From the NCBI RefSeq assembly GCF_000797495.1, contig NZ_JTGN01000002.1, forward strand, positions 310,001 to 374,000: a stretch of DNA of 64,000 nucleotides, written 5' to 3'. Both the position numbers and the translations under genes were made by a program. Source of the stretch: Robinsoniella peoriensis (GTDB lineage Bacteria > Bacillota > Clostridia > Lachnospirales > Lachnospiraceae). How positions within the stretch are numbered: position 1 is the first letter of the stretch; every line of letters begins with the position of its first letter. Under the pieces are notes generated by a model that worked only from the letters and a program-made list of their open reading frames with translations, was not told the DNA's origin and made no database searches. Positions 39,152-47,649 of this stretch are shown in pieces.

Positions 39152-40000
39152 ATGGAATGGATAGAACAATTAAATGAAGCGATTAAATATATTGAAGACA
39201 GTCTGAGCAGGGAAATAGAAATCAAAAAAGCAGCTCAGATAGCCGGATGCTCCACATATCATTTCCAGCGGATGTTTTCTTATATAGCAGGTGTACCTTT
39301 AGCAGAGTATATCAGACGAAGGAGGATGACCCAGGCAGCTTTTGATCTGTGTAATGGAGATAAGGTTCTTGATGTGGCATATCGTTACCAGTACGAATCC
39401 CCTACGTCATTCAACCGTGCATTCCAGGGAGTCCATGGATTTCCGCCTTCTGCAGCAAAGCAGCAGGGCGTTACATTAAAGGCATACCCGCGTATCAGCT
39501 TAAAAATGGTGATTAAAGGAGAAGCGGAGATGGAATATCGTATTGAAAAAAAGGAAGCATTTCGAATTGTAGGAATGAAGGAAAGCTTAAGTAAAGAGCT
39601 GGAAGAGAATTTCAGGGAAGTACCGCAGATGTGGGCTAAGGCAGCGCAGACAGGCATTCTGGAGAAACTGGCCGGAATGATGAATCAGGAAGTCAAAGGA
39701 ATTCTGGGAGTAAGCGCCTGCCTGGAAGAAGATAACTGGTGCTATTATATTGGAGTGGCTACAGACCAGCCTGCAATAGAAGGAACAGAAGAATACATGG
39801 TTCCGGCTGCTACCTGGGCTGTATTCTTTGGAACAGGTACCATGCCGGACAGCATCCAGGATATTGAAAAAAGAGCTGTGACAGAGTGGCTGCCAACTTC
39901 CGGATATGAATACGGAAATGCACCGGATATCGAATTGTATTTAAGTCCGGATCCTGCAAATGCTGTATTTGAGGTCTGGATGCCAGTTGTAAAGAAATAA
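39152..40000 (+). CDS. AraC-family regulator with GyrI-like effector domain
   Basis: 282 aa from the ATG behind GAGGTGAT. Two HTH units in residues 1-110 (IKKAAQIAGCSTYHFQRMFSY, VLDVAYRYQYESPTSFNRAF). From about 122 comes a GyrI-like/AraC_E_bind domain (YRIEKKEAFRIVGMKESL ... NAVFEVWMPVVKK), which in the Rob/BmrR group binds hydrophobic small molecules. Stands alone and ends at a shared terminator. Confidence 0.92.
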   Translation: MEWIEQLNEAIKYIEDSLSREIEIKKAAQIAGCSTYHFQRMFSYIAGVPLAEYIRRRRMTQAAFDLCNGDKVLDVAYRYQYESPTSFNRAFQGVHGFPPSAAKQQGVTLKAYPRISLKMVIKGEAEMEYRIEKKEAFRIVGMKESLSKELEENFREVPQMWAKAAQTGILEKLAGMMNQEVKGILGVSACLEEDNWCYYIGVATDQPAIEGTEEYMVPAATWAVFFGTGTMPDSIQDIEKRAVTEWLPTSGYEYGNAPDIELYLSPDPANAVFEVWMPVVKK

Positions 40001-40015
40001 TCTATCTAAATGCAA

Positions 40016-40055
40016 ATGGGATGCCTGCAGTTATTTATCACTGCAGGTATCCCAT
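40016..40055. terminator. Bidirectional terminator overlapping the end of the binding-protein gene
   Basis: ATGGGATGCCTGCAGT (40016-40031) / ACTGCAGGTATCCCATT (40040-40055), 15 pairs. It includes the last codons and stop of the minus-strand gene. T content after the stem is modest on both strands. Confidence 0.7.
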
Positions 40056-41284
40056 TCTTCGTCCAGTAAATTCGTGAGTTCTTTGTAATTTATACCATCC
40101 AATATATATTCCATAAAATATTTTTCTGCATTTTTATAAAAACGGTTAGGCCAGGTGCCGCTGGGGTCATCGATATACTGGTTTTTATCCACATATTTTT
40201 CGATATCCTTAGAAACGGTATCTTCCGGAATGGGGGCACAAATTACACTGGAAAAGGTCTTCGTACTGTCTACATAGATTTCTGCAGCTTCCTGTGTTGA
40301 GAGAAAATCCAGATACAGCTTTGCTTCTTTTGGATGTTTGGTGTCGGCGCTTATGGATAAATAATAGTCACAATAGTAACTGATCTTACTGCGTTCCGGA
40401 TCATCGGAGACCGGCAGGGGAATGAATCCCAGTTCCACATCCTTATTATAGGTCTGAATGAGTGAAGTTGCCCAGGACCCCTGAAGCATCATGGCTGCGT
40501 CACCATTGGCAAGCATAGAACAGGCATCCATATAACCCACTTCAAATGCGGTATCGGTATTGCCATAGGCATAGACGTAATTCTTCGGTATATCAGCGAT
40601 TAACTGCCACTGCGGGGTATCGGAAAAGGATACTTCTCCCTTGCTCCTTTTCTGATTCCAGTCGGGGTAAGTTCCATACACCGCATAAAAGGCGGGCCGC
40701 AGAGAAAAATGCCCAACCCACAGGTCTTTGTATCCAAGGGCAAAGGCCGCAATGTTTTTCGAAGCCAGCACCTGGTGGACTTTCGTGAGTTCTGACAGCG
40801 TCTTAGGGGGTGTCAGGTTATTTTCCCTGAAAACAGTTTTGTTATAAATTACGCCTACACCGGAATATCCAATGGGGAAAAAATAATCCCGTCTATCTTT
40901 TACGGTGTCAAAGGTTACCTTTTTTACCTTTTTCATAAAAGGTTCATCGGTCAGATCCATAAGAATTCCGGCATTTGCTTCAATGGTGGTAGCGGAATAG
41001 ATATCCGGTGTCCGGTTCTGAGCCCTTCTGTTCTGCATGGTCAGGTCGAAATTGCTTGGTGTTTCATAGTGCACGGTAATATTCGGATATTTTTTGTGGA
41101 AAGCATCTGCCAGTTTTGTGTAGGCTTCCGGTGCTTCCTGGCGTCCATGCATAACATAAAGATTTACCTGATCTGCATCAGTGGTTTCAGAAGTGTCATC
41201 TGTGGCAGAAAGTGAAAAACTGCAGCCGGCAGTCATAATCAGGATCAAGACAATCATTAAAGTAAAATAAAAATATTTTTTCAT
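40031..41284 (-). CDS. Orphan family-1 solute-binding lipoprotein
   Basis: 417 aa from the ATG at 41284 (AAAGGA upstream; the TTG at 41302 is rejected). Lipobox TAGC (Cys21). The rest is a sugar-type binding protein: VNLYVMHGRQEAPEAYTKLADAFHKKYP, SGVGVIYNKTVF, GDAAMMLQGSWATSLIQ, AKLYLDFLSTQEAAEIY. No permease or ATPase gene lies beside it. It is the last gene of a kinase-regulator-binding protein operon, 14 bases after the regulator. It may therefore serve as the sensor subunit of the kinase rather than for transport (inference), or share the MalFG permease encoded 8 kb away. Confidence 0.9.
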   Translation of the reverse strand: MKKYFYFTLMIVLILIMTAGCSFSLSATDDTSETTDADQVNLYVMHGRQEAPEAYTKLADAFHKKYPNITVHYETPSNFDLTMQNRRAQNRTPDIYSATTIEANAGILMDLTDEPFMKKVKKVTFDTVKDRRDYFFPIGYSGVGVIYNKTVFRENNLTPPKTLSELTKVHQVLASKNIAAFALGYKDLWVGHFSLRPAFYAVYGTYPDWNQKRSKGEVSFSDTPQWQLIADIPKNYVYAYGNTDTAFEVGYMDACSMLANGDAAMMLQGSWATSLIQTYNKDVELGFIPLPVSDDPERSKISYYCDYYLSISADTKHPKEAKLYLDFLSTQEAAEIYVDSTKTFSSVICAPIPEDTVSKDIEKYVDKNQYIDDPSGTWPNRFYKNAEKYFMEYILDGINYKELTNLLDEEWDTCSDK

Positions 41285-41298
41285 ATATAGATTTCCTT

Positions 41299-42903
41299 TC
41301 AACCCTCATTCTCCTTGGTATCCAGCTTCTCAATGAGCGTTGGCGAGCAGGCAAAGTATTTTTTAAATGCTTTGGTAAAATAATAAGGGTTTTCATAACC
41401 TGCCATTTCGGCAATCTCCTTAATCAGAAAGGAATCACTGGATAATAATTCTTTTGCCTTTTCCATTCTTATTCTGGTTAGAAAACTGCTGAAGTTTTCA
41501 CCTGTTTCTGATTTGAACAGGCGGCTCAAATAAATATGGTTCATGTAGTATTTTTGGGCAAATGCAATGAGACTGATTTCTTCACCATAGTTTACTTTTA
41601 CATATTCGCATATTTCTTCGATTACGTTTTTCCCCGCGGGAACTTTGGCTTTTTCGATTTCATCCAGAATATCGTGGAAGATCTTTATGAGATACTGGTT
41701 AATCCGGGCGGTGGAACACATCGGGGTGACAATATTTACCGTGTCTGATAATTCCGGGCATTTCATTTCTTTTTCAAAACATGCCTTTTCTAACTGCATG
41801 GCGGCACGTATCACGGCATTTTTATAAGTTGGAAGATGGTAGTAAGAAGCAGTTTTGGAAATAGAACCGATATGTTCTAAAAAAAGAGGGATCATTTTCC
41901 GGCTTCTGTTTTTGATAATGCCGCTCAGTAATTTTTCATCCAGGGTATAGGAGTAGGTTCTTAGGTTCAGCTCTTTGATATCATCGTAAAATATGATTTG
42001 GGGAAGCGGCTGGCTGATCAGTTCATAATCCAGCGCAGCCTTCGCCTGCCGATAGGAAAGAGGGATGGACTGATATCCTTTCACAAAGGTTCCTGTCCCG
42101 CTTTTCATGGTATAGCCCTTGGCATCCCCCAGTTTATGAAATTCTGAAAATATGGAAGTCCGATGAAGCGGACGTTGTGGTGTTCCCTCCCATAAAAGGA
42201 TAAACTCTTCTTTACGATGACGGCTTTTAAATAAAATACATTCTTTTCGTGTAATTTTTTCTTCGATGAAAGAAGTCCACTCCATCAGTTCTTCCTCGGA
42301 TAGGGGAGTAATGGATGCGCCGGGTTCCAACTTTGCCACATAGAGAATCTGTACAGTGAAATATTTATCATTTAATTCAAAACCTATCTTAGACAGTTCC
42401 TCAATAATTTTTTCTTTTCCAAAATCTTCGGAACTCACCAATGAATTTAATAATTTTTCCTGAAGAAGCGGTACGGTCTGCTGCATTTTTTCCTGTACCT
42501 CGATTTGCGCCAGGCGGTCTTTGCGTTTTGCATGAATCTTATCAATGGCTTTTCTCAGCACATTTCGAAGCTCCGTCTCTTCTACCGGTTTTAATAAGTA
42601 TTCACATACAGAGGAATTGATCGCTTTTTTTGTATATTCAAAATCGGTATATCCGCTGATAATAATTTTTTCACAATCAGTATTTGAATCCATGAGATAG
42701 TCAAGCAGCGTACAGCCATCTCCGTTATTCATATTCATATCAGTAATGACCAGATCAACCGGATTGGTCTTTAAAAACTCAATGGCATCGGTGGCATTTT
42801 CGAATTCACCTGCAAACCCCAGATCGAATTCTTTCCATGGGACAAGGTTTATAATGCCTTTTCGTACCCAGTATTCATCCTCACATATGATAGTACGGAT
42901 CAT
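41299..42903 (-). CDS. YesN-type response regulator
   Basis: 534 aa. Receiver 1-125 with Glu8-Asp9 in place of the usual DD pair (CEDEYWVRKG), phosphoacceptor Asp55 (LVITDMNMNNGDG) and Lys in LLKPVEE. A long middle region (130-420) of the kind seen in large YesN proteins, then the AraC domain (ISLIAFAQKYYMNHIYLSRLFK, IKEIAEMAGYENPYYFTKAFKKYF). Partner of the kinase 36 bases upstream. The 22-bp direct repeats at the malE promoter are a possible target. Confidence 0.93.
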   Translation of the reverse strand: MIRTIICEDEYWVRKGIINLVPWKEFDLGFAGEFENATDAIEFLKTNPVDLVITDMNMNNGDGCTLLDYLMDSNTDCEKIIISGYTDFEYTKKAINSSVCEYLLKPVEETELRNVLRKAIDKIHAKRKDRLAQIEVQEKMQQTVPLLQEKLLNSLVSSEDFGKEKIIEELSKIGFELNDKYFTVQILYVAKLEPGASITPLSEEELMEWTSFIEEKITRKECILFKSRHRKEEFILLWEGTPQRPLHRTSIFSEFHKLGDAKGYTMKSGTGTFVKGYQSIPLSYRQAKAALDYELISQPLPQIIFYDDIKELNLRTYSYTLDEKLLSGIIKNRSRKMIPLFLEHIGSISKTASYYHLPTYKNAVIRAAMQLEKACFEKEMKCPELSDTVNIVTPMCSTARINQYLIKIFHDILDEIEKAKVPAGKNVIEEICEYVKVNYGEEISLIAFAQKYYMNHIYLSRLFKSETGENFSSFLTRIRMEKAKELLSSDSFLIKEIAEMAGYENPYYFTKAFKKYFACSPTLIEKLDTKENEG

Positions 42904-42939
42904 TTTTAGTGCCTCCTGTTCTTAATTACTTCTGCAAAA

Positions 42940-44772
42940 TCACTCTGGTAATTCTTTCGTTTTATCCTTATCCAAGGGCAGTTTCAGAGTAATAACAGTC
43001 CCTTCATCCTGCTCGCTGTCGATCTCCAGCAGAACATTTTTGTTGTAGTAAAGGCGCAAACGTGCATAGACATTTTTTATACCGATACTGGGACTGCTGT
43101 CACTGTAAAAGCCTGTAGCAGGTGTAAGAAGTTCTGTTTGAATCTGCTGCAGCTTTTCGGCCGGAATTCCGGCACCATCATCTGAAATTTGAATGATAAG
43201 CCAGGGATCTTCTTCTGTAACCGTTAATAAAATAAAAAGTTTTTCGTGTGATGGGCAGAACCCATGCATAATTGCATTTTCGATCAATGGCTGAAGTGTT
43301 AATTTTAACAGTGGAAAATCAGCATATTTTTCATCGGACTGGATCTGGTAATCCAGTTTTTCCAGGTGGCGGATTTTTTGGATTTCCAGGTAATGTACCA
43401 CATGTATCAGTTCATCCTGGATGGTAGTGGAGTTTTCAGCTGTTTTAATACTGTATCGCATCATTTTTCCAAGGGAATTAGCCATAGTGGTAATCTCGGG
43501 TATATGGTTAATGGATGCAATGCTGGCTATGGACTGCAGGATATTATAGAGAAAGTGGGGGTTGATCTGTGCCTGCAGAGCTTTAATCTGAGCATCCTTT
43601 TGCCGGGCAGTCAGAACGTACTCCTGTTCAATTAAATCATTGATCCGGTCCAGCATCGTATTAAAACTCACGGAGAGCTCACCCACCTCATCATTAGAAG
43701 TGATCTCAGCACGGATATCCATCTGGTCGTTGGAAACAGCTTTCATAGTTCCGGAAAGAGATTCAATGGGGGTAGAGATCCTTTTGGACAAAATCCAGGT
43801 AATGAAAAGCCCCAGAGTCAGCACCAGAACGCCGACTAAAATGCTGAGCATTGCCACATGACGGCTTTCACGGGTGTAGACGGATTTTGGTATGAGGGAA
43901 ATAATCCGCCAGTTATTTACCTGAATGGGAACAGGAAGCGCCATGTAGGTATTCTGGGATAAGGTGAGATATCCAATCGTTTTGCAGTTTAACAGGGTAT
44001 CTGCTGCGCCCGGAACCTGAGTCAGACCGGTATCTGTTGAATAGATTACCTCTCCGGTGTCTGTCATAATGATATTTTGCATCCCGTCGTAAGCATTTAG
44101 TCCTCTGGTTAGTTTTTTCAATACTTCCAGATCGATGTTAAAAAATAATAGTCCCTTATTCTGATAATTTGTATTGACATTAGCAGTCTTTCTGACCACG
44201 GTAATTACTTCTTTATTTACATCATTTGCCCCACGTTTGTAATAGAGCTCCTGGTGGGAGGGAAGATATAGAATATTTGCATTCTCATTTTCTTCCAACT
44301 TATTTACGGCTGTCTGAAACCAGGAAGGCGAGTCAGAAAATGAAAAATTGCGCTCAACATTCATTTCCCCGGCAATGCAGGAAATCAGCATGTCATTGGA
44401 TGGGTTGATATAATTAATGCTGTGTATATAAAGGGAAGCTCCCAGTGGAGTGCTCAGCAGATCCGAAAGGTTATAGGTCAGCAGATAATTCTCCAATGGG
44501 GAAGCTTTACTGCTGGCATTATAAAGAGATGAAAAATTCGGACTGGTGGTTATGGAAGAATAAATCCGGTCTATTTCATCAAATATAACCTGGAAATCCT
44601 GATCAGCCAGAGTCGCCATCTGGTTATTTAATATTTTTGCATTCCGGTTGTTAGAACGGCTGGAGATCATGTAATTCAACGAAATAGTAATCAGCAGCAG
44701 GAACAGTACCAGAATAAAAAATATGGTAAATAATTTTGTGCGGATACGGTTAAAGCGGTATTTGGGTTTCAA
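42940..44772 (-). CDS. YesM-type sensor histidine kinase
   Basis: 610 aa with a TTG start preceded by AAGGATG; there is no suitable in-frame ATG nearby. Helix at about 15-32, extracytoplasmic sensor region to about 300 (Cache-like), second helix about 302-322, HAMP (RISTPIESLSGTM), phosphoacceptor His406 in QINPHFLYNIL, ATPase motifs LQPLIENAIMHG and ISDDGAGIP. First gene of the kinase-regulator-binding protein operon. Confidence 0.93.
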   Translation of the reverse strand: MKPKYRFNRIRTKLFTIFFILVLFLLLITISLNYMISSRSNNRNAKILNNQMATLADQDFQVIFDEIDRIYSSITTSPNFSSLYNASSKASPLENYLLTYNLSDLLSTPLGASLYIHSINYINPSNDMLISCIAGEMNVERNFSFSDSPSWFQTAVNKLEENENANILYLPSHQELYYKRGANDVNKEVITVVRKTANVNTNYQNKGLLFFNIDLEVLKKLTRGLNAYDGMQNIIMTDTGEVIYSTDTGLTQVPGAADTLLNCKTIGYLTLSQNTYMALPVPIQVNNWRIISLIPKSVYTRESRHVAMLSILVGVLVLTLGLFITWILSKRISTPIESLSGTMKAVSNDQMDIRAEITSNDEVGELSVSFNTMLDRINDLIEQEYVLTARQKDAQIKALQAQINPHFLYNILQSIASIASINHIPEITTMANSLGKMMRYSIKTAENSTTIQDELIHVVHYLEIQKIRHLEKLDYQIQSDEKYADFPLLKLTLQPLIENAIMHGFCPSHEKLFILLTVTEEDPWLIIQISDDGAGIPAEKLQQIQTELLTPATGFYSDSSPSIGIKNVYARLRLYYNKNVLLEIDSEQDEGTVITLKLPLDKDKTKELPE

Positions 44773-44963
44773 GTTTCACATCCTTATCTTTGCTATGAAA
44801 AATGTATGATTGTTAAGTATAAAGGTATTTTAACATTTTAAGTCTGAGTTGGCAATGAACAGAAAATCGCCTAATCCGCCAATGATAAGTGGGATATCCG
44901 GTTGAAATAGAGCTGTGGTACTAATGAAATTGGCGATAAAGCCCAGTATAAATGAATGTACTT

Positions 44964-45734
44964 TTACGATAATTTTTGATTGTATGTCCGCATTGATAAA
45001 GTAAAACTCCCAATACTTAATACCACGCACCAGGCAAGTGCCAGCCATAAACTATTTCCCAAAGGCAAATCAAGTGTCAGGGCTCTCAAACTGTCAATAA
45101 TGGGTGTCATAGGCTGTATCGCTGCAAACCACTGAATGCCGCCTGGCATAGTGTCTACGGGAGCAAACCCCGAGCTCATAAAAGGCAGAATAAAAAGGGG
45201 AAACAGTAGTCCGCTCGCTCCTTCTACCGATTTTGATATCATCCCGCATAGTACAGCGATTAAAGTAACTGTAATATTTATCAGCAAAAGAAATAATACT
45301 GCCAAAAGCCAATCTATAAATCCAGCTTGCGGTCTAAAGCCGAGAATGAGAGCAGTTATGATAATGACGGCATTTGAAATGAGACCTCGTATCACTCCAG
45401 CACCTGTATGACCAATTAACACGGCGGATTTTGATATGGACATACAGCGAAAACGGTCTATGATGCCTTTTGTCATGTCAGATGTAACATTCATTGCCGA
45501 GTATTGAGATGCCTGACCGATACTTTGCAAGATAATTCCCGGTACGATAAAATCAATGTAATTAAAATCCCCTACATCGGATATGCTTCCAAATACCGTA
45601 CCAAATAAAACCATTAAAAAAAATGGTATTAAGGTTGCCGTCAGGAGTGTTTCGGGATTTCGCAAAGATATAATGAAACAGCGTTTAAACATGACCCATG
45701 CATCAAAAAAAATATTTACGTTAGATTTTTTCAT
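44964..45734 (-). CDS. ABC-2 type multidrug exporter permease
   Basis: 256 aa from the ATG at 45734 behind GGAGAG, one base after the ATPase stop. Six hydrophobic segments. ABC-2/DrrB patterns: ISLRNPETLLTATLIPFFLMVLFG, FIVPGIILQSIGQAS and the FMSSGFAPVDTMPGG motif before the last helices. With its ATPase it should expel drugs or lipids, as in daunorubicin-type exporters. Confidence 0.9.
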   Translation of the reverse strand: MKKSNVNIFFDAWVMFKRCFIISLRNPETLLTATLIPFFLMVLFGTVFGSISDVGDFNYIDFIVPGIILQSIGQASQYSAMNVTSDMTKGIIDRFRCMSISKSAVLIGHTGAGVIRGLISNAVIIITALILGFRPQAGFIDWLLAVLFLLLINITVTLIAVLCGMISKSVEGASGLLFPLFILPFMSSGFAPVDTMPGGIQWFAAIQPMTPIIDSLRALTLDLPLGNSLWLALAWCVVLSIGSFTLSMRTYNQKLS

Positions 45735-45735
45735 A

Positions 45736-46575
45736 TTAATTGCTCTCCTTTTTCTCATCAATCAGCGTTAAAAATACATCTTCTAAAGAGGGTAAGTTTT
45801 GTTCTATGCTGTCGGCAGCAATTCCATTTTCCGTTAAGAGTTTTATCGCTATACCGGCTTTTATCTCACTGTCAAAATTAAGCCGTACCCCTCTCTGGGG
45901 CATTTTTTCTTTCAGATACGTCGGTGTTCCCTCAGCGATGATTCTACCGTCATGTAAAATAGCAATATTATCTGCGAGATATTCAGCTTCTTCTAAATAT
46001 TGTGTTGTGAGAAACACTGTTGTTCCTTTCATTGCTAACTCTTTTACCAGATCCCACATAGCAATGCGGTTTTGGGGGTCAAGTCCTGTTGTAGGTTCAT
46101 CAAGAAAAAGCACATCGGGGCTGCCCATAAGACTCATTGTTATGTCAAGCCTGCGCCGCATACCTCCCGAATAGGTGGACACTTTCCGGTTGGAGGCATC
46201 CCCCAAACCCGAAAAAGACAGCCACTCATTAACCGTATTTTTAAGGTTTGGCAGACGTTTTAGCTGTCCGATAAGAGTTAGATTTTCTCTGCCTGTCAAA
46301 ACTTCATCTACTGCTGTAAATTGTCCTGTAAGGCTAATACATTTACGTACATCATCGCCATTTGCTGCTACATCAAATCCGTTAATTACAGCTCTGCCGC
46401 CATCCGGTTTCAGCAATGTGGAAAGAATTTTAACAACTGTAGTTTTTCCCGCACCATTTGACCCAAGCAGGGCAAATATGCTGCCTTTTCCAATGGTAAA
46501 ACTCACATCCTTCAAAACATGGTTTGACTTATAAGATTTTTTCAGCCTTGATACTTCAATTATTTTTTCTGACAT
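45736..46575 (-). CDS. ABC-2 type multidrug exporter ATPase
   Basis: 279 aa behind AAGGAGG. Walker A GSNGAGKTT, signature TYSGGMRRRLDI, Walker B VLFLDEPTTGLDP, C-terminal extension typical of DrrA/CcmA. Codes with the permease one bifunctional exporter. A palindromic operator shared with the tetR promoter lies directly upstream. Confidence 0.93.
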   Translation of the reverse strand: MSEKIIEVSRLKKSYKSNHVLKDVSFTIGKGSIFALLGSNGAGKTTVVKILSTLLKPDGGRAVINGFDVAANGDDVRKCISLTGQFTAVDEVLTGRENLTLIGQLKRLPNLKNTVNEWLSFSGLGDASNRKVSTYSGGMRRRLDITMSLMGSPDVLFLDEPTTGLDPQNRIAMWDLVKELAMKGTTVFLTTQYLEEAEYLADNIAILHDGRIIAEGTPTYLKEKMPQRGVRLNFDSEIKAGIAIKLLTENGIAADSIEQNLPSLEDVFLTLIDEKKESN

Positions 46576-46591
46576 TATTAACCTCCTTTTT

Positions 46592-46608
46592 ATACATACG
46601 TATGTATG
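46592..46608. promoter_or_regulatory. Putative TetR operator in front of the exporter genes
   Basis: ATACATACGTATGTAT (46592-46607) is a perfect 16-bp palindrome 17 bases before the ATPase start. ACATACGTATGTATG is shared, with one difference, with the site at 47325-47340. A small hairpin ACTGCC/GGCAGT follows the tetR gene just upstream. Confidence 0.75.
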
Positions 46609-46659
46609 TTTAACCTGTAAATTTTACTGCCTAAAGAAAGGCAGTTAAAAATTATACTT

Positions 46660-47310
46660 TTATTCTTTTTTAAATTCAGAACTACCGAGTTTTAAATAAA
46701 TCTCTTTCATTTCCTCATCCATTATAGGAAAGCCCAGCAATGTTGAGAGTTGCTCAAAGAACAAAACTTTATCGACATATTCCTCATAAGATACTTCAAA
46801 TGCGTATGGACTAAGCCACGAGGCAGCAAGCCATGCAATCGTTTGTGATGTCTGTTTTGGAAAGACCACATTCATCGAGCCGTCTTTGTTACCTTCAATC
46901 ACTAACTTCTCCATATAAGTTGCCATAACATTTACCTGGAATATCATCTCATTCTTAAAAACAACTGGATTGTTCGCTAACTTCTTCATCTGTGCTTTCA
47001 TACTGTCACTTGCATCCAAATGGGAACGCAGACTAAGTTTGGCTATAAAGCGAAATTTTTCAAGAGCGTTAAGTCCTTCCTGTTTATCAGCAAGCAGATA
47101 AGGGTTATCACATTCAAAAGATTTATACATAACACTTGAAATCAATTCTTCCCGGGATTTGAAATAATGGTAAAATGCTCCCCGTGTAACACCGACCTCC
47201 TTTACAACATCTTCAACGTTTACATTCTCCATTCCCCTTTCAGAAAAAAGGCGCATAGCAGTTTCCAATATATTCTGCTTTGTTTTTTGGTCTGGATCAT
47301 GGCGTGGCAT
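46660..47310 (-). CDS. TetR-family repressor of the exporter
   Basis: 216 aa behind AGGAGGTGAT. N-terminal HTH (RLFSERGMENVNVEDVVKEV, VTRGAFYHYFKSREEL), helical ligand-binding rest. It should repress itself and the two exporter genes through the two near-identical palindromes and let go when it binds an export substrate. The three genes form a compact cassette between two unrelated sugar loci. Confidence 0.93.
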   Translation of the reverse strand: MPRHDPDQKTKQNILETAMRLFSERGMENVNVEDVVKEVGVTRGAFYHYFKSREELISSVMYKSFECDNPYLLADKQEGLNALEKFRFIAKLSLRSHLDASDSMKAQMKKLANNPVVFKNEMIFQVNVMATYMEKLVIEGNKDGSMNVVFPKQTSQTIAWLAASWLSPYAFEVSYEEYVDKVLFFEQLSTLLGFPIMDEEMKEIYLKLGSSEFKKE

Positions 47311-47324
47311 AGTATCACCTCCTG

Positions 47325-47377
47325 TACATACGCATGTATGTTGTTTTGATTATAGCTGTCAGTCTTAGTTTTGTCAA
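47325..47377 (-). promoter_or_regulatory. tetR promoter with downstream operator
   Basis: Read on the minus strand: TTGACA (47377-47372), 17-bp spacer, TATAAT (47354-47349), both perfect. The palindromic operator TACATACGCATGTATG (47325-47340) lies between the -10 and the ribosome site, where bound repressor would block the polymerase. Confidence 0.82.
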
Positions 47378-47435
47378 TGGCATTTGAAAAAAGTTACGTT
47401 GATTTATTTGGCATGGCATTTGAAAAAAGTTACGT
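47377..47435. repeat. 23-bp perfect direct repeat beside the tetR promoter
   Basis: ATGGCATTTGAAAAAAGTTACGT occurs at 47377-47399 and 47413-47435, 36 bases apart. The first copy overlaps the tetR -35 by one base. Function unknown; the spacing is not a whole number of helical turns. Confidence 0.9.
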
Positions 47436-47532
47436 AGATTCTGATTTTCTATGTCCATGTAGTTTATAAAAGAATAGTCATGGCCAGCCGGAAACAGAAC
47501 AATAAGTGGAGGGAAACCCCATACAGCCATGA

Positions 47533-47600
47533 AAAGTTTATTTTGTTCACTACCAAAGTTTATTTAGTTCATTTTAAACAGGCGGATGAAAAGTTATAAT
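47533..47600 (+). promoter_or_regulatory. malE promoter with a 22-bp-spaced activator repeat
   Basis: Direct repeat AAAGTTTATTT[T/A]GTTCA at 47533-47549 and 47555-47571, offset 22 bp. The second copy abuts the -35 (TTTTAA, 47572-47577); a 17-bp spacer leads to TATAAT (47595-47600). A poor -35 with abutting direct repeats is the layout of an activator-dependent promoter. Confidence 0.6.
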
Positions 47601-47649
47601 TACCTCAGAAAACAGGAGAACATCCAAATGAAAAGGAAGGTAAGGAATT

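Noticed and set aside
44830..45048. 72-codon minus-strand frame after the exporter permease
   Set aside because: It overlaps the permease end in another frame, lacks a ribosome site and resembles no family I know.
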